Shown piece by piece: positions 1-11,448 of a stretch of DNA of 64,000 bases. Under the pieces are notes generated by a model, which saw only the letters and a list, made by a program, of their open reading frames with translations, was not told the DNA's origin and made no database searches. How positions within the stretch are numbered: position 1 is the first letter of the stretch; every line of letters begins with the position of its first letter. The DNA comes from Diploptera punctata (lineage: Eukaryota; Arthropoda; Insecta; Blattodea; Blaberidae): assembly GCA_030220185.1 (NCBI GenBank), contig JASPKZ010007428.1:1216501-1280500 (forward strand), read 5' to 3'. The position numbers were made by a program, and so were the translations under genes.

Positions 1-142
1 ATTATCATTATGATAATCATCCTTCACCGGTGTGGAAAGCAACGGGAAGCCTACACAATTCCCTAGTAAAGCTGCAAGCATAGCATGAAAATGCAATGAT
101 TGCAGTGAAGGAACTGCCTTCGGGCAGAATTACTATGGATGG
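1..142 (+). repeat. SINE2, 3' portion cut by window edge
   Basis: This is the tail of the commonest SINE in the window. It has the linker CCTTCACCGGTGTGG, the AGCATAGCATGAAAATG palindrome-like segment and the terminal hairpin region (here CTGCCTTCGGGCAG), ending ACTATGGATGG. The tRNA-like head lies to the left of the window. Complete copies at 11096 and 28093 define the family. Confidence 0.9.
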
Positions 143-718
143 ATATATAGTTTCAAGGTATCTATCAATAACAATATCCATGAATTAACGTGTTCATACA
201 GAGCAGTATGCTCGATAGAGGAAGAATGTAAGAACGTCAGCTGTAACGGTATCCTTTCACACTGTGTAAGCAATGTACTTAGTTCTGTGTGTACTTATTT
301 TACAATGTACTTATTTTCTTATAGTCCTGGATTAAATTGTCACACAAACGTATGCTATTCTTCAATGTTTTGTCATTTCAAACAATTTAATAGGCACTGA
401 CACTGTGTCCTATAGCATTCTGTGGACATTCAATGAATGGCCAATGAATGGCGACTATTGAGTAAAATTTTGTAAGGCTTATACTTATTGATCTGATATG
501 ATGCTGTTAACAGGAGAACAATGGCTTTTAGTTCCCGTCCTGTCCAATATACTGTGTCATAAAAGTGCAAACGTCCGAATTTCACTCCAAGCAACGTTTA
601 ATGATGCTATATAACATATCAAATGCTCAAAAAATGTCTTCAAGTTTAAAATCCACACAAATAGTGCACGCTTACGATATTCATTTTGTTTTTGTTGTTG
701 ATAGCAACAAAATACAAG
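143..718. other. AT-rich stretch without recognised feature
   Basis: No convincing open frame, repeat relation or RNA gene is visible between SINE2 and SINE4. Confidence 0.5.
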
Positions 719-730
719 TAGGCCCTATAA

Positions 731-1030
731 AGTAAAGTATCCCCACTACAGCCTCAGGAGGCCCTTGGGGTAGTGGGAGGTTAAGGCTCCCACTATTTCT
801 AGACAATCGGCACTTGATGTCAGCCGGGTTGTCATCCCTGCGTGACGGCCGCCTTTACCCCAGAACAAGGGTCTGGTACTCATTTCAGTTAGAGGCTGAG
901 TCGATCCCAGGGTCATAGTGCCGCCAGAAGGTTTGGGTCAGTTTAAAAATCCTGACCCCACCGGGACTTCAACACTCGACCTTCCGGCTTGTAGCGCAGT
1001 GCCTTAACCACTACGCTACGGCGTGCCCCA
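731..1030 (-). repeat. SINE4 copy with 12 bp target duplication
   Basis: This tRNA-derived SINE reads on the minus strand. The head, at the right end, contains a box A like TAGCGTAGTGG and a degenerate box B. The body carries the family's 'gagtaccagacccttgttctgg' type segment and ends in the CCTGAGGCTGTAGTG tail at the left. A perfect duplication TAGGCCCTATAA occupies 719-730 and 1031-1042, which fixes the element ends and shows target-primed insertion. Other copies lie at 22913, 27201, 43559 and 44861. Confidence 0.88.
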
Positions 1031-1129
1031 TAGGCCCTATAACATTACCTAATAATAATAATAAAATCACATAAGTCTATCGTTGAGAGTTATTTGAACT
1101 AAAAGTTAAATAGACACATACACATACTT

Positions 1130-1746
1130 ACTTACTCACTGGCACTATCGCACCCATAGGTTCATGGCCGCGCGGACATAAACTCTCCATACATCCCTAT
1201 CCTGAGCTAATGCTTTACAATTTTCCCTGTATAATCTACTTCCCTCAAATCATAGTTCATATTGTTCTCCTACCTCATTCTTGGTCTACCAACTGGGCGT
1301 TTTCCCTCTGGCTATCCTACAAGAAGCTTCAATGCACGTCTTTCATTCCCCATATGCGCAACATGTCCTGCCCATCGCAGTCTACGAGACTTAACTGTTC
1401 TTGTTGTATGTGGCTTCCTATACAGACCATGTAGTTCATTGTTATGTATCCTCCTCCATTCACCTGTCTGCTCATCTCTATTTGGTCCAAAAATATTCCT
1501 AAGAACTTTATTCTCAAAAACTCGTAATCTCATTTCCTCCCTTAAAGTAAGAGTGCATGTTTCACACCCATATAATATAACTGGTAGAATAATAGTTTTA
1601 TATATTATCAGTTTAATGTTTTTTGAAAGGATTTGGGACATCAAAAGTCTCTGCAATGCATAATAACACGCATTTCCAGAATTGACCCTATGTTTAATTT
1701 CTTTGTGCATCTCAATCCTATTTGTGATTATTGTTCCTAGGTATCT
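1130..1746 (-). pseudogene. LINE-A, 5'-truncated reverse transcriptase C-terminal end
   Basis: Minus-strand remnant of a non-LTR retrotransposon polyprotein. The translation shows YLGTIIT, then NSGNACYYALQRLL, VILYGCE, RVFENKVLRNIFGP and RLRWAGHVAHMG. This is the post-thumb region that follows the reverse transcriptase in this insect LINE type. The longest open stretch is 132 codons (1312-1710). The 3' tail is short (TAAG)n, seen as TACTTACTTACT on the plus strand at about 1125. There is no catalytic domain, so the copy is dead. Its upper end abuts an unrelated LINE leader at 1745. The clade is not assigned from sequence alone. Confidence 0.88.
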
Positions 1747-2085
1747 TTACCTTGTCGTGGTGGATTGGTTTTGCGTGCTTAAAAAGATCCCGAGAGCTAT
1801 GCCGGCGGTCGGTAGCATTGCTGTCGATAGGGTCACCATGCCGGAATGGTCGAGAAGGTGATAAAGCCAGACGAAAAAAGGACCTTGGTCGAAGGAGTGA
1901 CGATATTTTACCGTAAAAATACAACTGCCAAGAAATGCGGACATGGGTTCAACTGGGGTAAAATTTTCCGGAGGTCAAGTAGTCCCCCATTCCGTTCTCC
2001 TGGCGGGGACTACTTCAGGGAACCCATGCCAAAGGCTCAAACACAGGGACATGTTCCTAGAAACATGGAATATTAGACACATACA
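1745..2085 (+). repeat. 5' leader of an insect LINE (probable)
   Basis: The sequence CCTTGTCGTGGTGG ... GCGTG ... CGAGAGCTATGCCGGC ... ATGCCGGAATGGTCGA resembles the 5' untranslated leader of a widespread insect LINE group, as I recall it. The leader ends near 2070 with codons reading TWNIR, reminiscent of the start of an endonuclease domain (usually TWNVR). Nothing of the enzyme follows. Assignment rests on memory of the leader and on that one motif, so it is moderate only. Confidence 0.5.
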
Positions 2086-2800
2086 AATATCAAAATAAAT
2101 TGCGGGAATTCAAAGACAGTTATATTGTGTTATAGAATCATGACACCTACATCAACAACGTATGCAATTACACTTACAATTTACTTAGTAGATTAATTGA
2201 ATGCCTAACTGTATTGTCGATGCAACTTGATCCTATAGCATTTTCAGAAAAAAATGTCATATGCAAAACATTTTCTTTCACTTGAGAGTAAATTTTCGAA
2301 TATTCGTTTTATTCTCGAAGATGATTCTCCTGTTCATTAAATAGTGTAAAATCCAGCATACGAGTGTATCTATAAATAAAATATAATGATATTCCTTAGA
2401 ACAATGGAAATATCTAAAAAAAAAGCTGGAATAAAAGCAAGAAAGGAAAATAAACACAGATAATGAAGAAAAACAAAAACAATTATATTGTACATTATAT
2501 CAAAATCATAATTATGTGATAGAAGGTGTAGTGTATAATTATGTTTATAACGTTCAAATTAAACTCTGCATTATTGTTTTTAAATTATAAAATACTTATA
2601 TTTTCTATTTCACTTCAATTAAATGTTTCTACGATAGTTTTAATTTCTAGTATATTTTTGACATGCATAAGATATAAGTTTAAATCAGATATGTTTTTCT
2701 AGTAACCCTGCCTTAATTACAATTTTTATCAGACAATTCCATATTACCTCAGTTTTCCTGCACGTAAAAAACACACTAAAATAAAGAAAAATGTGTAACT
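2086..2800. other. AT-rich stretch without recognised feature
   Basis: I see only AT-rich sequence and no supported gene or repeat here. Confidence 0.5.
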
Positions 2801-2812
2801 ATTTAGATGTTG

Positions 2813-3157
2813 GTCCCGCGCCGTAGCCGAGTGGTTAAGGCAGGAAGCCTTGGGGCAGAGCTACGGGACTTGCGCTGGTTCGATTCTCCATGGGGGAAGA
2901 AATTTTCTCATGGTATTTCGGCCAGTATGGAACCGGTGCCCACCCAGCATCGTGATGCATTTAGGTAGCTACAATAAGTAGCGGCTCCAGGTTGAGAAAA
3001 CCAGCTCTAACGGTTGGGGGACCCGACGTGCTGACCACATGTCTCCCCCACACTGGCTGATTATCACCTACCTCTGTGATTGACACATGAGGATATGAGG
3101 CCAGCAGCGGGCTGGTAGGCTAAGGGCTTTTTTAGGCCTGTCGCGCCAGGAGTTTTT
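2813..3157 (+). repeat. SINE1, full-length, with target duplication
   Basis: The head GCGCCGTAGCCGAGTGGTT contains an excellent RNA polymerase III box A (TAGCCGAGTGG), and GGTTCGATTCT is the box B. This resembles a Leu/Ser-type tRNA. The body continues through a conserved segment (TTTCTCATGG) to a tail near CTGTCGCGCCAGG. Flanks ATTTAGATGTTG (2801-2812) and ATTTAGAGGTTG (3158-3169) are a target duplication with one mismatch. Related copies: 3321-3664 (minus) and 6931-7062. Confidence 0.88.
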
Positions 3158-3320
3158 ATTTAGAGGTTGCCGATTTTATATCATTGGAAAGTGCGGTAAC
3201 TAAGGTGCGTTGCAAAATGATACAACCACCATACCAATGGGAAGGCTCAGCTGTATAACAAACACATCCACACTCAGAAACTTTATTCGGACAAACCTTA
3301 TCTTCAACATTGTCATATAT

Positions 3321-3664
3321 AACTCCAAGGTGTGACAGGCCTAGTAGGCCCTTGACCTAAAATCCGGCTGCCGTTCTCACATCCACATGTGCTGCTAATT
3401 ACCGAGTAGATGATCATCCGGCCAGTGTATGAGTGATGTGTGGCCAGCATATTGTGACCCCATCCGTTATAGCTGGTTTCCTCAACCTGGAGCCGCAAGT
3501 TAAAATAGCTTCTCAAATGCTTCACGATGTTCGGTGGGCACCGGTCTCAAACTGGTCGAAATTCCATGTGAAAATTTCTTCCCACCATGGAGACTCGAAC
3601 CGATACAAATCCCGCATCTCTGCACCAATGCATATTTCCTTAACCACTTGGCTACGGCGCGAGA
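3321..3664 (-). repeat. SINE1 copy, inverted
   Basis: On the minus strand, box A (CCAAGTGGTTAAGG) lies near 3640-3655 and a box B derived from GGTTCGAGTCTCC near 3590. The body follows toward 3321. It lies head-to-head with nothing, but tail-to-tail with the copy at 2813, about 160 bp away. Confidence 0.82.
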
Positions 3665-3879
3665 CTAATGTGATACATGCCTGTCAAAATCTGCGACTAA
3701 ATTTATAGTTTAAACTGTAACTAAATTTAATAGAATACCTGGATAACTTAAACCAACATTTATGTACTCCATTTTTGTGTTGGAAAATTATACAATCACT
3801 GTAGCCAATGAAGTAGTCATGTTTCAAGACCACTTTAAAAACACGAACTCATAAGCTATTTACAAGTTTCTGCAGCATG

Positions 3880-4045
3880 TACAACTCCATATTTTCCCTT
3901 GCTGAGATGATTACTGCCTGCAACTCATTGACATTAGTGCACCGTTTCCATTAACATACACAGTACAATGCAAAATACCCCTTAGGAACTCCATAGGATT
4001 TAGATCAGGAGAATTTAGTGGTCACTCCATTCCATAGGCCTATGC
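3880..4045 (-). pseudogene. Tc1/mariner-type transposase remnant
   Basis: The minus strand around 3984-4035 translates as PLNSPDLNPMEF, the conserved block that carries the last catalytic residue of Tc1/mariner (IS630-like) transposases. Downstream codons continue briefly before stops. The remainder of the gene and the inverted repeats are not recognisable. Confidence 0.6.
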
Positions 4046-4098
4046 CCTATTCTTCAGAAATCATTCCTATATTAAGTTAGTAACATCAATAGAAGCAT

Positions 4099-4436
4099 CC
4101 ATCCATCCATTGTAATTCTGAACGAGGGCAGGTCTTTCACTGCAATCATAGCATTTTCATGCTAGTTTTGCAACTTTACTAGGGAATTATAGGTGTGGTA
4201 GCTTTCCGTTCCTTTCCAAACCGGTGAAGGATGATGATGATGATAATGATAAGGATGATGATGATGATGGCCGGATGATTTTCGGGGACCGTTGGCCCCT
4301 AAGCTTCCTGACATTTGTCTGACAGGTGAAGAATTACGCCGAAAAAAACCTCACCCGTGAGCCTGTCCCGACCCGGAAATCGAACCCGGGCCCGCTGCGT
4401 GACAAGGCAGCACGCTACCTCGAGAACAGCGATGGA
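4099..4436 (-). repeat. SINE2 copy, inverted
   Basis: Reads on the minus strand. The tRNA-like head lies at 4370-4436 with box B sequence GATTTCCGGGT-derived (plus strand CGAACCCGGGCCCGC), and the tail with CCATCCATCCATTG at 4099. A (ATG)n-like run at 4230-4270 expands the linker. The head is diverged (CGAGAACAGC for CGAGACCACAGC). Confidence 0.88.
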
Positions 4437-5510
4437 CAGTTATAATATCAAAATGGACCTCCAAACGTCTCCCCAAAAGGTATAGCCTAAGGTGAATATC
4501 TACGTAGATTTTGATAATAAACAGTAGCAATCAATCGACCCTTAGGGATGCTATAACTGTATCGCCCCATAACCAAACCTAGCCCACACTATTAATGACT
4601 TACATCTTTATCTGCTTTTCTTTCCGCATATCATACCAATAATGCATAGTCCCATCTGGCTCATTTAAATTGAATTGTCTTCTCATCATTGGACTTCCGG
4701 TCAGGTGTTACTTTGCGCAGGCTACTCGTCGCGTTTTTTGTATTTTAGTCAATCGAGGCACCTTTCTTTATCTTTCTGTATATGAACAATTTGCTTCGAG
4801 CAGCCTTTCTAGATAACGTAGAGTTGTGCGTATTAATGCTGGGAATTTGAGGTAATCTTCCCAGGAAGGTACCACCTGCATTGTCTGATAACCAACCTCT
4901 TCTGTCGCTATATAAATTCACGTGATCTTTCAGAATACATTTTTTTGCCATATTCTGATCCTTGCTTCAGAAAACTATTCACCACCCATGGGGATGTGTC
5001 AAACCTCCATGCTATTTTCTCTACATTACAATTCATCGTTCTTATAAACGAGAATTTGCCCTTTCCCCACATCTGATAGTCCTGGTTCTTGTTTCATTAC
5101 CCTCAACATTTGAAAGTAACTGAAAAGTTCAGCGTGCAAGTATTTTTACTCTGTAACGTACATAGACACGCCCTCTACAGTAAAAACCGGCATTAACAGG
5201 GGGTAAGAGGAATATGACTTATGTTTTTTTACATCGAATTATGCAACTGCTGGTTGTATCAATTTGCAACAGGTAATTGAATTCGTGGTTGTATTATCAG
5301 ACAAAATGGAGTGTCTTTGTTTATATAATGTTGTTGTGTCCACCGTATAACCTCCATACAGCCAAGGGTAAGTTTTTAGCATATCATTCTGCCATTTTTT
5401 AGTCTCAGAAAATTATGGCGATTGTATTATTTTGCAACACACATAAACGACGATACTTTGCAAACTCTCAGTTCGTTACTGTGATGTGTGTGCATGCGTA
5501 CATGCGGTGT
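4437..5510. other. Stretch without recognised feature
   Basis: No gene, RNA or family member is supported. Short open frames on both strands have no recognisable motif. Confidence 0.45.
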
Positions 5511-5512
5511 GA

Positions 5513-5732
5513 GGTGTGAGAGAGGAGAGAGAGATAGAGCAGAGAGAGAGTAATGAGAGATGTGAGAGAGAAGAGGAGAGGGAGAGAGATCAGAGATGGA
5601 GAGAGAGAGAGGAGATGAGGAAGGAGCAGAGAGAAGAGGATTTGAGATGAGAGAGAGACGTGAGAGGAGATGGTAGAGAGAGGTGAGAGAGAGAGTGTGA
5701 GAGAGAGAGAGAGGAGAGGGAGAGATGAGTGT
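5513..5732. repeat. Imperfect (GA)n purine tract
   Basis: About 220 bp consist almost entirely of GAGAGAG with occasional T or GG interruptions. A Ser/Leu-rich open frame on the other strand is a by-product of this tract. Confidence 0.95.
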
Positions 5733-6377
5733 GGTTGCCTGAGAAAATTATTTATATTGTAGGTACAGTTTTTAAGAAAATACTTGTCCAGTCTTTCCGC
5801 TTTTTGTAAGGTGAAATGAGGCATAAGAAAATGCATTCCTTTTAACATGTCATTTTAATTATTTAAATAAAAATAGTGTAACTGTTCTACTGGAAATTTA
5901 TTAATTTTAGGCTTGTATATGAGATTATGGGCAAACATCTTCATGTCATTCTAGGCGGAGATTAGATTTGGCCGTCATACTATGTACATAGCCTACCGTG
6001 TGGCATAGGTCAACTGGAGAATTATTGTGCTCATTCTAAAATATGAGTTTGTTCCCGCTTCAGAATGTATCTAGACAAGATAAATGCAGATACGGATCTG
6101 CACAATAGGTTTGATATGGACGCTTAACAACAACTGCACTATCTGAAAATCGATAAAATTTTGTATTTTAATGACAGCTGTCCACACATAGCCTATTTTA
6201 AATTGCATGATCCTTATGGATGACATATTTTTTACTAAGTGTTTATGTTTCCTATAATATGCATCATCCTCAATTAGTGAGCACAATATTGGTGGGCAAT
6301 ATCTGCCTGATATTTCTCTGTGCATCAAAAATATTAATTACCAGTCTTTGACTGGTCTACAAATTTGTGCATCTTGA
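5733..6377. other. Stretch without recognised feature
   Basis: AT-rich, no supported element. Confidence 0.45.
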
Positions 6378-6518
6378 ACTATGATTTGAGGGAAGCAGAT
6401 TATACAGGGAATGATTGGAAAACATTAGCTCAGGATAGGGATGTATGGAGAGCTTATGTCCGCGCGGCCATTAACCTACGGGTTCGATAGTGGCAGTGAG
6501 TAAGTAAGTAAGTAAGAT
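6378..6518 (+). repeat. LINE-A extreme 3' end with (TAAG)n tail
   Basis: Translation-derived signature for LREADYTGNDWKTLAQDRD and VWRAYVRAA marks the last codons of LINE-A. It ends with GTGGCAGTGAG followed by TAAGTAAGTAAGTAAG. This short copy shows the tail repeat clearly. The next element (Helitron) starts two bases later. Confidence 0.88.
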
Positions 6519-6519
6519 A

Positions 6520-7386
6520 TCTTATATATAAAAAGTAATGTTTGTTTGTTCGTACTTTATGCGCGTCCATACCGTTGATCCTATTGTGATGGGATTTTTT
6601 AATGCTCAGGAGATTCCCGGGATGAACATAGGCTATAAGAGAGTTGCGATACTCAATTCCTATACCCTTCAAAATCGTTCTTTGTAGTGCAAAACGTGAA
6701 AAAAGTAGCTCTTTGGACTCTTAAATGGTTTACGCTGCCTAAACCATAAAGAATACACAACATTAATATATACAGAATTAAATATCTCAAAAAGCTCTAC
6801 AAAAAAGTCCGCGACAGCATATGTTTATCTCTTACGGATAACTCACAATAACCATTTTTGACTTTCATTCATACCAAGAGAATAATACCCATTCGGGTGA
6901 ACCTTCTATCTTTATTATTGATACCAAGAGACCCGCGCCGTAGCCTAGTAGCTAAGGCAAGAAGTCTTTGAGCACAACTACGGGATTTACGCTGGTTCGA
7001 GTCTCCACGGGGAACATTTTTTTCTCATGGAATCTCGGTCAGTATGGGACCGATGCACAGTGGACCAGAAATGAAATCTAGCTGGAAAATTACTATTTTG
7101 ACTCACCCTCATCACTCTTTTTTTTCACTCTGATATAATTGTTATATTATGGTTCTTAACTTATCTGCAGAGAAGGGTATAATTCTAATGTGAAAAAAAG
7201 TAGCTCTTTGGACGCTTAAATGGCTTACGCTGCCTAAAACCATAACAAATACACAAATTAATGTACACAGAATTGAATATCTAAAAAAACTGTACCCAAA
7301 AAAGTAGAGTAAAACAGCGCACGGCTGGTGGCAAAAACATATTAACATTTATTTTGGAGTAGCAGCGCACGCCGGGTATTAGCTAG
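6520..7386 (+). mobile_element. Non-autonomous Helitron, internally rearranged
   Basis: The left end TCTTATATATAAAAAG and the right end GCCGGGTATTAGCTAG fit the animal Helitron pattern: 5' TC with a TATATA-AAA start, a GC-rich short hairpin region, then CTAG followed by T. The family body (TTTGTTTGTTCGTACTTTATG) is shared with copies at 20768, 43896 and 63601. Here the body is interrupted by a partial SINE1 (6931-7062), and after it a segment (AGTAGCTCTTTGGACGCTTAAATGG) of the same family is present a second time near 7199. No Rep/helicase coding sequence is present. Confidence 0.75.
6931..7062 (+). repeat. SINE1 partial copy inside Helitron
   Basis: The tRNA-like head, with box A TAGCCTAGTAGC (degenerate) and box B GGTTCGAGTCTCC, is followed by the TTTCTCATGGAATC body. 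The sequence breaks off soon after GACCGATGC, so the 3' half is missing. Confidence 0.8.
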
Positions 7387-7589
7387 TAGTTTGTATAAGA
7401 CAATGTTTGCAATTTCAAACTACTCCGTGATTTTGTCCTCTTGCTGTGTTGTAGTTATAATTATTTTATTTTCTTTTACTTCTTATTGATCAATTTTTTT
7501 ATTTTACTATATTTTCCAAGCACTGTAATATTTTGATGTACCGTACAAATTAAACCACTCATTTTGAATATGTATTCTCTCTATCTACA

Positions 7590-8306
7590 GGGCGTTGTAA
7601 AAAAACACCGACAACGGAAGTGAGGTGGTATATTGAGGGATGTTCATTTTTAATAAGGTACCGATGTCCAGAAATGATGCTTTTTCACGCTATGAGTAGT
7701 TAACTTCTCAAAGGTTCCGTTAGTTGGATTTCAAGACTCAATACTTGACAATACTGCCACAGTCACATCAAGTTTAAAAATATCCACTCCTCATCTCAGT
7801 ACAGGGCGAACATCGACGGTGTAGTGATTGGCGCACACATTCAATTACGCCTGGCCTGATTTGAATTATTTATGTAGCAGCGTGGATTACGTATATATGA
7901 TCCATATGTGAGTCTACTGGAGTTTGATAAACATACTGTTTCATGTAGTCCCACAAAAAGTAGTCGAGTGGGTTAAGATCAGGTGATCTCGGAGGCCATG
8001 GAACTGGTCCCCCCTCGACCTGGATACGTGGTATCCAAATGTCTCCTCACTTTGGTATCAAAATGAGCTGGAGTTCCGTCATGTTGCAGCCACATTCCGT
8101 TGCAAAGCCACGTATCATAGGTCCCGTACCTGTGGGTGTTGTTAAGTTATGAGTCGTCAAATCCTTAGAACTAACACTGATCTTCAGACATAATTAACTA
8201 GTCACAGTTGGAAAACGCATAATTTCCGGACATAAGTACCTCATTAAAAATGATCAACATATCTCAATATATTACCTCACCTCCGTTGTCGGCGTGTTTT
8301 AACACC
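7590..8306 (-). mobile_element. Mariner-like (IS630-type) deletion derivative with long inverted ends
   Basis: The left end GGGCGTTGTAAAAAAACACC and right end (read inverted) GGTGTTAAAACACGCC begin inverted repeats of over 100 bp. Both arms share CCGACAACGGA, TATATTGAG and an ATGTCC(A/G)GAAAT block. Minus-strand codons at about 7930-8110 read MWLQHDGTPAHF and, after a frame change, PPRSPDLNPLDYFLW. These are the second and third catalytic blocks of an IS630/mariner-like transposase. The first catalytic block is missing and stops are frequent, so the copy cannot encode an enzyme. A related derivative sits at 49619. Confidence 0.8.
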
Positions 8307-8611
8307 ATATATAAACGACCAGTTCGCTGTGTTTTATTTGATATTGTGTGTAATATAAAATTGATTATCCATGACGCATTTATAATGAATTTCGTCTAAA
8401 CAATTAAATATAATGATATTAACTAGGATCATCCTGAATTATTTTCGCCATTATTTTCTCGTATTTCATCATTAATATAAGTAATGCTCTAACATTTTTA
8501 TTCATATGTTCGATCTATGTTGTGGAGAATTGAAGAGTACTAGGATATTATTAATGTATAATTTTTCATAGATCTGAAGCTTTTCTGTGCTGGTTTTCAG
8601 TTAAAATTTCA

Positions 8612-8840
8612 TCGAAATGTGGTTCCGGTGCACTAGTAGTTCCCATGCTCGCTTTGGTTTCAAGATTCTCGAGTTCAAATATGGTCGGGTCAATGCATTT
8701 TTTCAGAGCGTAAAAATCCTGAGCATGGGTTCATTCGTACGGGAATTTAAGTCTAGAAAACGAGGCCTTGGAGCAACATTTGTCACTCTTTCACATTCAG
8801 ATTTTATTTGCGACACACATTACCTTAGTTCTTCATTAAC
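8612..8840 (+). repeat. SINE3-like diverged copy
   Basis: A head reading GGTGCACTAGTAGTTC with a weak box B (CGAGTTCAAATATG) precedes the family body (GCATTTTTTCAGAGCGTAAAAATCC). It is compared with better copies at 33865 and 34691. It is diverged but colinear. Confidence 0.6.
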
Positions 8841-8859
8841 CCGTTATATACAATAATGT

Positions 8860-9594
8860 TTCACCGGAAATAAGCCTAGTAAAAAAAAGGTAGTGCGTCA
8901 TATTTCGGTCATCCATACAGCTGGGATTGCAAAACTGATAAAATTGGGGGAGAAAAGTTGAAAAAACTATAGTAGCGAAAATATATCCACACTTACTCAT
9001 TCTACGACAATATAATATGTAATAATGAAGACAATTTTACAGGAAATTGGTCTACAATAGATCCGATTTTTAGAATACGATAGATTTTAGAAAAAGTGTA
9101 AATATGATGACACTGTACATCGACTACATGTAGAATTCAAAACGATACGTTTCAATTAAGAGGGGGAAGTTGTATGGTATCATGCTAGAATTCATAATTT
9201 CTGAACAGTTAATTAGAATTATTCGAATGTTTCTATATGACTCACAGGCGTCTGGTACGGCTTCTGCCCGTTCTTTTCAGATCCTTTACAATTTCCAAAT
9301 GGTTTATCGGAAAGCGCTATCCCTATTTCCTCTGGTATTGAGTTTTATACTCGCGGCCTGCTATTCACATCATTCCCCGATAACGAGGCGTACCACTCCA
9401 TGGTATTAATCAGCTGGTGGAATCTGGCTGTTGATATAGTATTATCAGGCAACAGTTAGGAAATATTAATAGGTAACAACACATTCTATTAAAGAAAACT
9501 ATGCAACTGAGACTGGAAATTAATATCCATAAATCTAAATAGACCCTATATGGTCAGACGTAGAATTATTATATAATCGAAATAAATATAATTA
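8860..9594. other. Stretch without recognised feature
   Basis: AT-rich with no supported gene or family member. Confidence 0.45.
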
Positions 9595-10250
9595 TATAAT
9601 GGAAACGGACAGTTAATATATCAGGAAAATTTTCAAGAAATTGTTGAATTCAAATACCCAGGGACAATAATTACAAGCTGGAATGAGGGGCAAAATGAAA
9701 TTAAGACCAGGCTGAACTCTGGAAAAGCATGCCACTACGCATTACAAGGATACAGTCATCTCAGATTCACTCGTAAAACATTATACTATAATACATTAAA
9801 ATGGCTACTCTTTCAGGTTCGTGAACGCCAAAGATGGCCACTTAATTTACGAGAGAAGAAAAGATTGCCAATATTTGAGAATAAATGTCTTACGAAAAAT
9901 TCTAGACCAAACAAAAACGGAACAGGTGTGAATGGATAAGAATACACAACAGTAAACATGATTTTTATTGGAAACCAGATTCAATAAGAACAGATATGTC
10001 TCGTAGACTGCGATGGACAGGACATGTGTCACCAGTGATGATTCAAAGGGGGGCAAGAAAACTTCTTGTAGGAAAACCTGAAGGAAAACGTCCAGTAGGT
10101 AAGCTAAGAAGTAAATGAGAGAGTAATATTTGCTATGTTTTGAGGGAAGTGAATTTTGCAGGAAATAATTGAACACAACAGTTCAATATAAGACTCCATG
10201 GAGAGCAAATGTTCGCGCGGTCATGAACTCCAGGTCCGATATTGCCAGCA
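9595..10250 (+). pseudogene. LINE-A 3' fragment
   Basis: Decayed plus-strand LINE-A. Codons correspond to EIVEFKYPGTIIT, RLNSGKACHYALQ, PIFENKCLTKN, RRLRWTGHV and KLLVGKPEGKRPVGK. Multiple stops and frameshifts interrupt it. The end lacks a clean TAAG tail. It retains only the region downstream of the reverse transcriptase domain. Confidence 0.85.
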
Positions 10251-11083
10251 GAGGAAATTGTTATTTCGGCCATTCTATTTTTTCGTGACCTTCTTTGCTA
10301 TGCTACCTGAAATCCTAAAACACAGAACTTTCCACTATTCTAATTCCTATACTGTATACAATGGTAGAATATAGAAAACCCTGCCAGAAAATATTTGGTG
10401 GTATTGGACATTTTCTTCTTTTAAAAGAAATTTAATAACTATCTCTTGCAATTCGCTATTAACAGATACATTGATAGTTTATGTTTTTTTCATTACTCTA
10501 ATAACACTGACATGAGTGACATTAGTTTGTTTTATTTTCGCAAATATTTATTTTAAAGATATAATCTTAAGCATCTTTTGTGTACATAATTTTTTGCATT
10601 GGTCGAGTGCAAGTAAAGGCCTTATGTTATTAACTCATCGAGTAAAATTAGTTATTATTATTATTACTTTAATTGCAGTGTGTCTTGTCTAAAATGTCCA
10701 TATTGTTTCGGAGGTGGCTCTGGCTTTGAGGTGATCACACATTCAGGGAGAACCTCAATATTTTTATGTAGTTAAAAAGTGTGTGTGCAATACAGAGTTT
10801 AAAACATATTCTCCCGACAGGTCATGTCCCTGTAAGTCTCGGATGACTTGGGCATATGAAAGTACCTATGAAATGGAGAGGCTATCTGTGGTAAAGAGAA
10901 AACATTATTATTATTGTTATTATTATTATTATTATTACATTGTTAACAATAATAATATTATTATTTACGATTACAAAATCATATCTTTACTATTTTGAAT
11001 TATGTAGGATATCCTATCGCCGGATATTTAAGCATAATAAATGTAGTCAAAGTTAGACAAAAGACACTTAATATATGTAACAT
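10251..11083. other. AT-rich stretch with short (ATT)n
   Basis: Apart from a (TAT/ATT)n run at about 10899-10937 and the short AAT run after it, nothing is recognised. Confidence 0.5.
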
Positions 11084-11095
11084 AAGTATTAAAAG

Positions 11096-11436
11096 TCCAC
11101 CGCTGTGTTCTCGAGGTAGCGTGCTGACTTGTGACGCAGCGGGCCCGGGTTCGATCCCCGGTCGGGGCAGTTTCCTGGGTAAGGTTTTTATCGGGGTTTT
11201 TCCTCACCTGTAAGAAAAATGTCAGGAAAACTTTAAGGTCCAAATGGTCCCCGAAATCATGTGGCCATCGCAATCATCATCATTCATATTCAAATTTATC
11301 ATCATCATCCATCACCGGTGTGGAAATGAACGGGAAGCTACCACACCTACATTTCCCTAATAAAGCTGCAAGCATAGCATGAAAATACTATGATTGCAGT
11401 GAAAGGCCTGCCCTCGGGCAGAATTACTATGGATGG
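11096..11436 (+). repeat. SINE2, full-length, with perfect 12 bp target duplication
   Basis: Reference copy of the family. The head CCGCTGTGTTCTCGAGG leads into GGGTTCGATCCCCGG (T arm and box B). Other copies have TGCCTTGTCACGC in the anticodon region, which looks like tRNA-Asp with anticodon GTC; here that segment is altered. The body contains TTTTCCTCACCTGTAAG, a (CAT)n linker and the conserved tail ending ACTATGG. AAGTATTAAAAG occurs at 11084-11095 and 11437-11448, defining the exact insertion. Confidence 0.95.
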
Positions 11437-11448
11437 AAGTATTAAAAG

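Noticed and set aside
5468..5848. 126-codon Ser/Leu-rich frame
   Set aside because: Product of the imperfect GA tract. No other coding sign.
11028..11382. Several 70-130 codon frames over SINE2 copies (also at 28045, 30743, 48182 and 50248)
   Set aside because: The same SINE translated in different frames. No protein family.
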